From Streptomyces sp. 3214.6 (GTDB lineage: Bacteria > Actinomycetota > Actinomycetes > Streptomycetales > Streptomycetaceae), in the NCBI RefSeq assembly GCF_900129855.1, contig NZ_LT670819.1, forward strand, positions 6,758,001 through 6,822,000: a stretch of 64,000 bases of DNA, read 5' to 3'. The first letter of the stretch is position 1. Each line of letters opens with the position of its first letter. Of the stretch, positions 62,794 to 64,000 are shown one piece after another. The notes under the pieces are model-generated. The model saw nothing but the letters and a program-made list of their open reading frames with translations. It made no database searches and was not told the DNA's origin. The position numbers and the translations under genes were made by a program.

Positions 62794-63843
62794 ATGTCTG
62801 CTGCCGCCGACGGCTTCCGCATGCCCGCCGAGTGGACCCCGCACGAGCGCACCTGGATGGCGTGGCCGGGCCCGAACCCGACCTTCGACGACCCCGAGGA
62901 CCTTGCCGCCGCGCGCGTCGCCTGGGCCTCGGTCGCCCGCGCGGTGCGCCGCTTCGAGCCGGTGACCGTGGTGTGCGGCCCCGGACAGTCGGCCGAGGCG
63001 CGCGCTCTGCTCGGGCACGGCGTCGACACGGTCGAGCGGGACCTCGACGACGCCTGGATGCGCGACATCGGGCCCACGTTCCTCACCAACGACGTCGGCG
63101 AACTCGCCGCCGTGGACTGGACGTTCAACGGCTGGGGTGCCCAGCACTGGGCGCGCTGGGAGCACGACGCGAAGATCGCCGCGTACGTGGGCGGCCTCGC
63201 GGGCTCGGCGAAGACGTACACCTCGGACCTCGTCAACGAAGGCGGCGCCATCCACGTCGACGGCGAGGGCACGGTCCTGCTGACGGAGACGGTCCAGCTC
63301 GGGCCGGAACGCAACCCGCACTGGACCCGCGAGCAGGTGGAGGCCGAGATCCACGCCCACCTCGGCACCCGCAAGGCGATCTGGCTGCCGCGCGGCCTCA
63401 CCGGTGACTACCCTCCGTACGGCTTCGGCACCCTCGGCCATGTGGACATCGTCGCCGCGTTCGCCCGTCCCGGTGTGGTCGTGGCCCATGTGCAGCCGGA
63501 CCCGGCCCACCCCGACCACGAGGTGACACAGGAAGTCGTCGGTCTGCTGAAGGCGCAGACCGACGCGTGCGGCCGCCGCCTGGAGGTCGTGGAGGTGCCC
63601 GCCCCGACCGTCCTGGAGGCCGACGGCCACTGGGCCGACTACTCCTACATCAACCACTATCTCTGCAACGGCGGCGTCGTCCTGTGCGGCTTCGACGATC
63701 CCCGGGACGAGCTCGCGGCCGGCATCTTCCGCCGGCTGTTCCCGCGGCGCACGGTGACACTGGTGGACGCGCGGGCGATCTTCGCGGGCGGCGGCGGCAT
63801 CCACTGCGTCACGCAGCAGCAGCCCAGGGCCGTGGTCAGGTAG
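62794..63843 (+). CDS. aguA: Agmatine deiminase
   Basis: 349 residues of the porphyromonas-type peptidyl-arginine deiminase family: MPAEWTPHERTWMAWP opening, DAWMRDIGPTFLTND, VNEGGAIHVDGEGT, LGHVDIVAAF with catalytic His and Asp, and GGGGIHCVTQQQP with the nucleophile Cys338. It converts agmatine to N-carbamoylputrescine plus ammonia. It sits in one operon with urease-like subunits, which would release nitrogen from urea or a ureide. No N-carbamoylputrescine amidase gene is seen, but an amidase lies in the ABC operon upstream. Confidence 0.92.
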   Translation: MSAAADGFRMPAEWTPHERTWMAWPGPNPTFDDPEDLAAARVAWASVARAVRRFEPVTVVCGPGQSAEARALLGHGVDTVERDLDDAWMRDIGPTFLTNDVGELAAVDWTFNGWGAQHWARWEHDAKIAAYVGGLAGSAKTYTSDLVNEGGAIHVDGEGTVLLTETVQLGPERNPHWTREQVEAEIHAHLGTRKAIWLPRGLTGDYPPYGFGTLGHVDIVAAFARPGVVVAHVQPDPAHPDHEVTQEVVGLLKAQTDACGRRLEVVEVPAPTVLEADGHWADYSYINHYLCNGGVVLCGFDDPRDELAAGIFRRLFPRRTVTLVDARAIFAGGGGIHCVTQQQPRAVVR

Positions 63844-64000
63844 AACTTACGGGTGAATGTGCTGACCCGCGTCACCCGCGGAACACGGCTGATCCGGCCG
63901 CTGCGGCCGAAGCTCCTGTCCGAGACCGGCGGCTGCGGGGCGCCGGGGCGTGCGGCATGACCGCCCCGGGAGCCCGCCGCCGCACCCCTGCTCCGCCCCG
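63844..64000 (+). other. Window end, possible start of another gene
   Basis: A short frame from a GTG at 63853 (35 codons, opening VNVLTRVTRGTRLIRPLRPK) ends at 63960. An ATG at 63957 overlaps its stop (ATGA) and stays open to the window edge. The overlap hints at a coupled downstream gene, but only 14 codons are visible. No identification is possible. Confidence 0.25.

Overview
The window is high-GC actinobacterial DNA, almost certainly from a Streptomyces or close relative. The signs are strong GC bias at third codon positions, GTG starts, Tat signal peptides, a mycothiol-dependent (maleylpyruvate isomerase type) protein, a fused gamma/beta urease subunit, and many TetR, LysR and NarL regulators. 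Between intact operons lie many truncated genes, transposase scraps, half a tRNA and repeats. That mosaic fits an accessory region, such as a chromosome arm; this location is inferred.

Layout. (1) 0.3-11 kb: a decayed LuxR-type gene, then a TetR gene divergent from an operon of SDR, response regulator/thioredoxin-reductase fusion, cNMP-domain histidine kinase, alpha/beta hydrolase and DUF302 protein. A second unit (CxxC flavoprotein plus 14-TM MFS pump) starts from a near-copy of the same 76-bp promoter/operator. This looks like one TetR-controlled redox or detoxification regulon. (2) 11-22 kb: a mycothiol-type enzyme, an SCO6745-like protein, Tn3 transposase scraps, an M20 peptidase with a divergent LysR gene, then a wreckage zone. 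The zone holds a truncated MFS gene, a frameshifted enoyl-CoA hydratase tail, a NarL regulator with Glu at the phospho-site, an LtrA protein, a 5'-truncated hydrolase, CRISPR-like repeats and a transposase fragment. (3) 22-30.5 kb: a CaiB-type CoA-transferase and a CitE-type lyase, with a LysR gene and a divergent CitMHS transporter. Identical half-site palindromes sit upstream of both units, so this is probably an organic-acid uptake and CoA-dependent cleavage pathway. Two secreted esterases follow. (4) 30.5-36.4 kb: remains of an integrative element (3' half of a CAU tRNA, 120-bp direct repeats, HigBA-like remnant), a metalloprotease scrap, two leaderless cell-wall hydrolases sharing an identical 242-bp binding module, and a broken AraC gene.

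(5) 36.4-43.4 kb: a TetR gene divergent from a branched-chain-amino-acid-type ABC operon (lipoprotein, fused LivH-LivM permease, LivG, LivF) ending in a monoacylglycerol-lipase-like hydrolase. (6) 43.6-52.3 kb: a GH30 glucuronoxylanase-like enzyme, a formaldehyde dehydrogenase family enzyme, a membrane-anchored hydrolase, a two-component cluster with a double-module kinase, and a collapsed ABC ATPase gene. (7) 52.4-64 kb: a TetR gene, an oligopeptide-type ABC operon containing an amidase and a DppC-DppD fusion, then an operon of fused urease gamma/beta, an atypical urease alpha and agmatine deiminase. Together these suggest import and stepwise deamidation or deimination of a nitrogen-rich compound.

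No complete RNA gene and no origin was seen. Starts were chosen from ribosome-binding sites, overlaps and family length. All family calls come from reading motifs, not from database searches.
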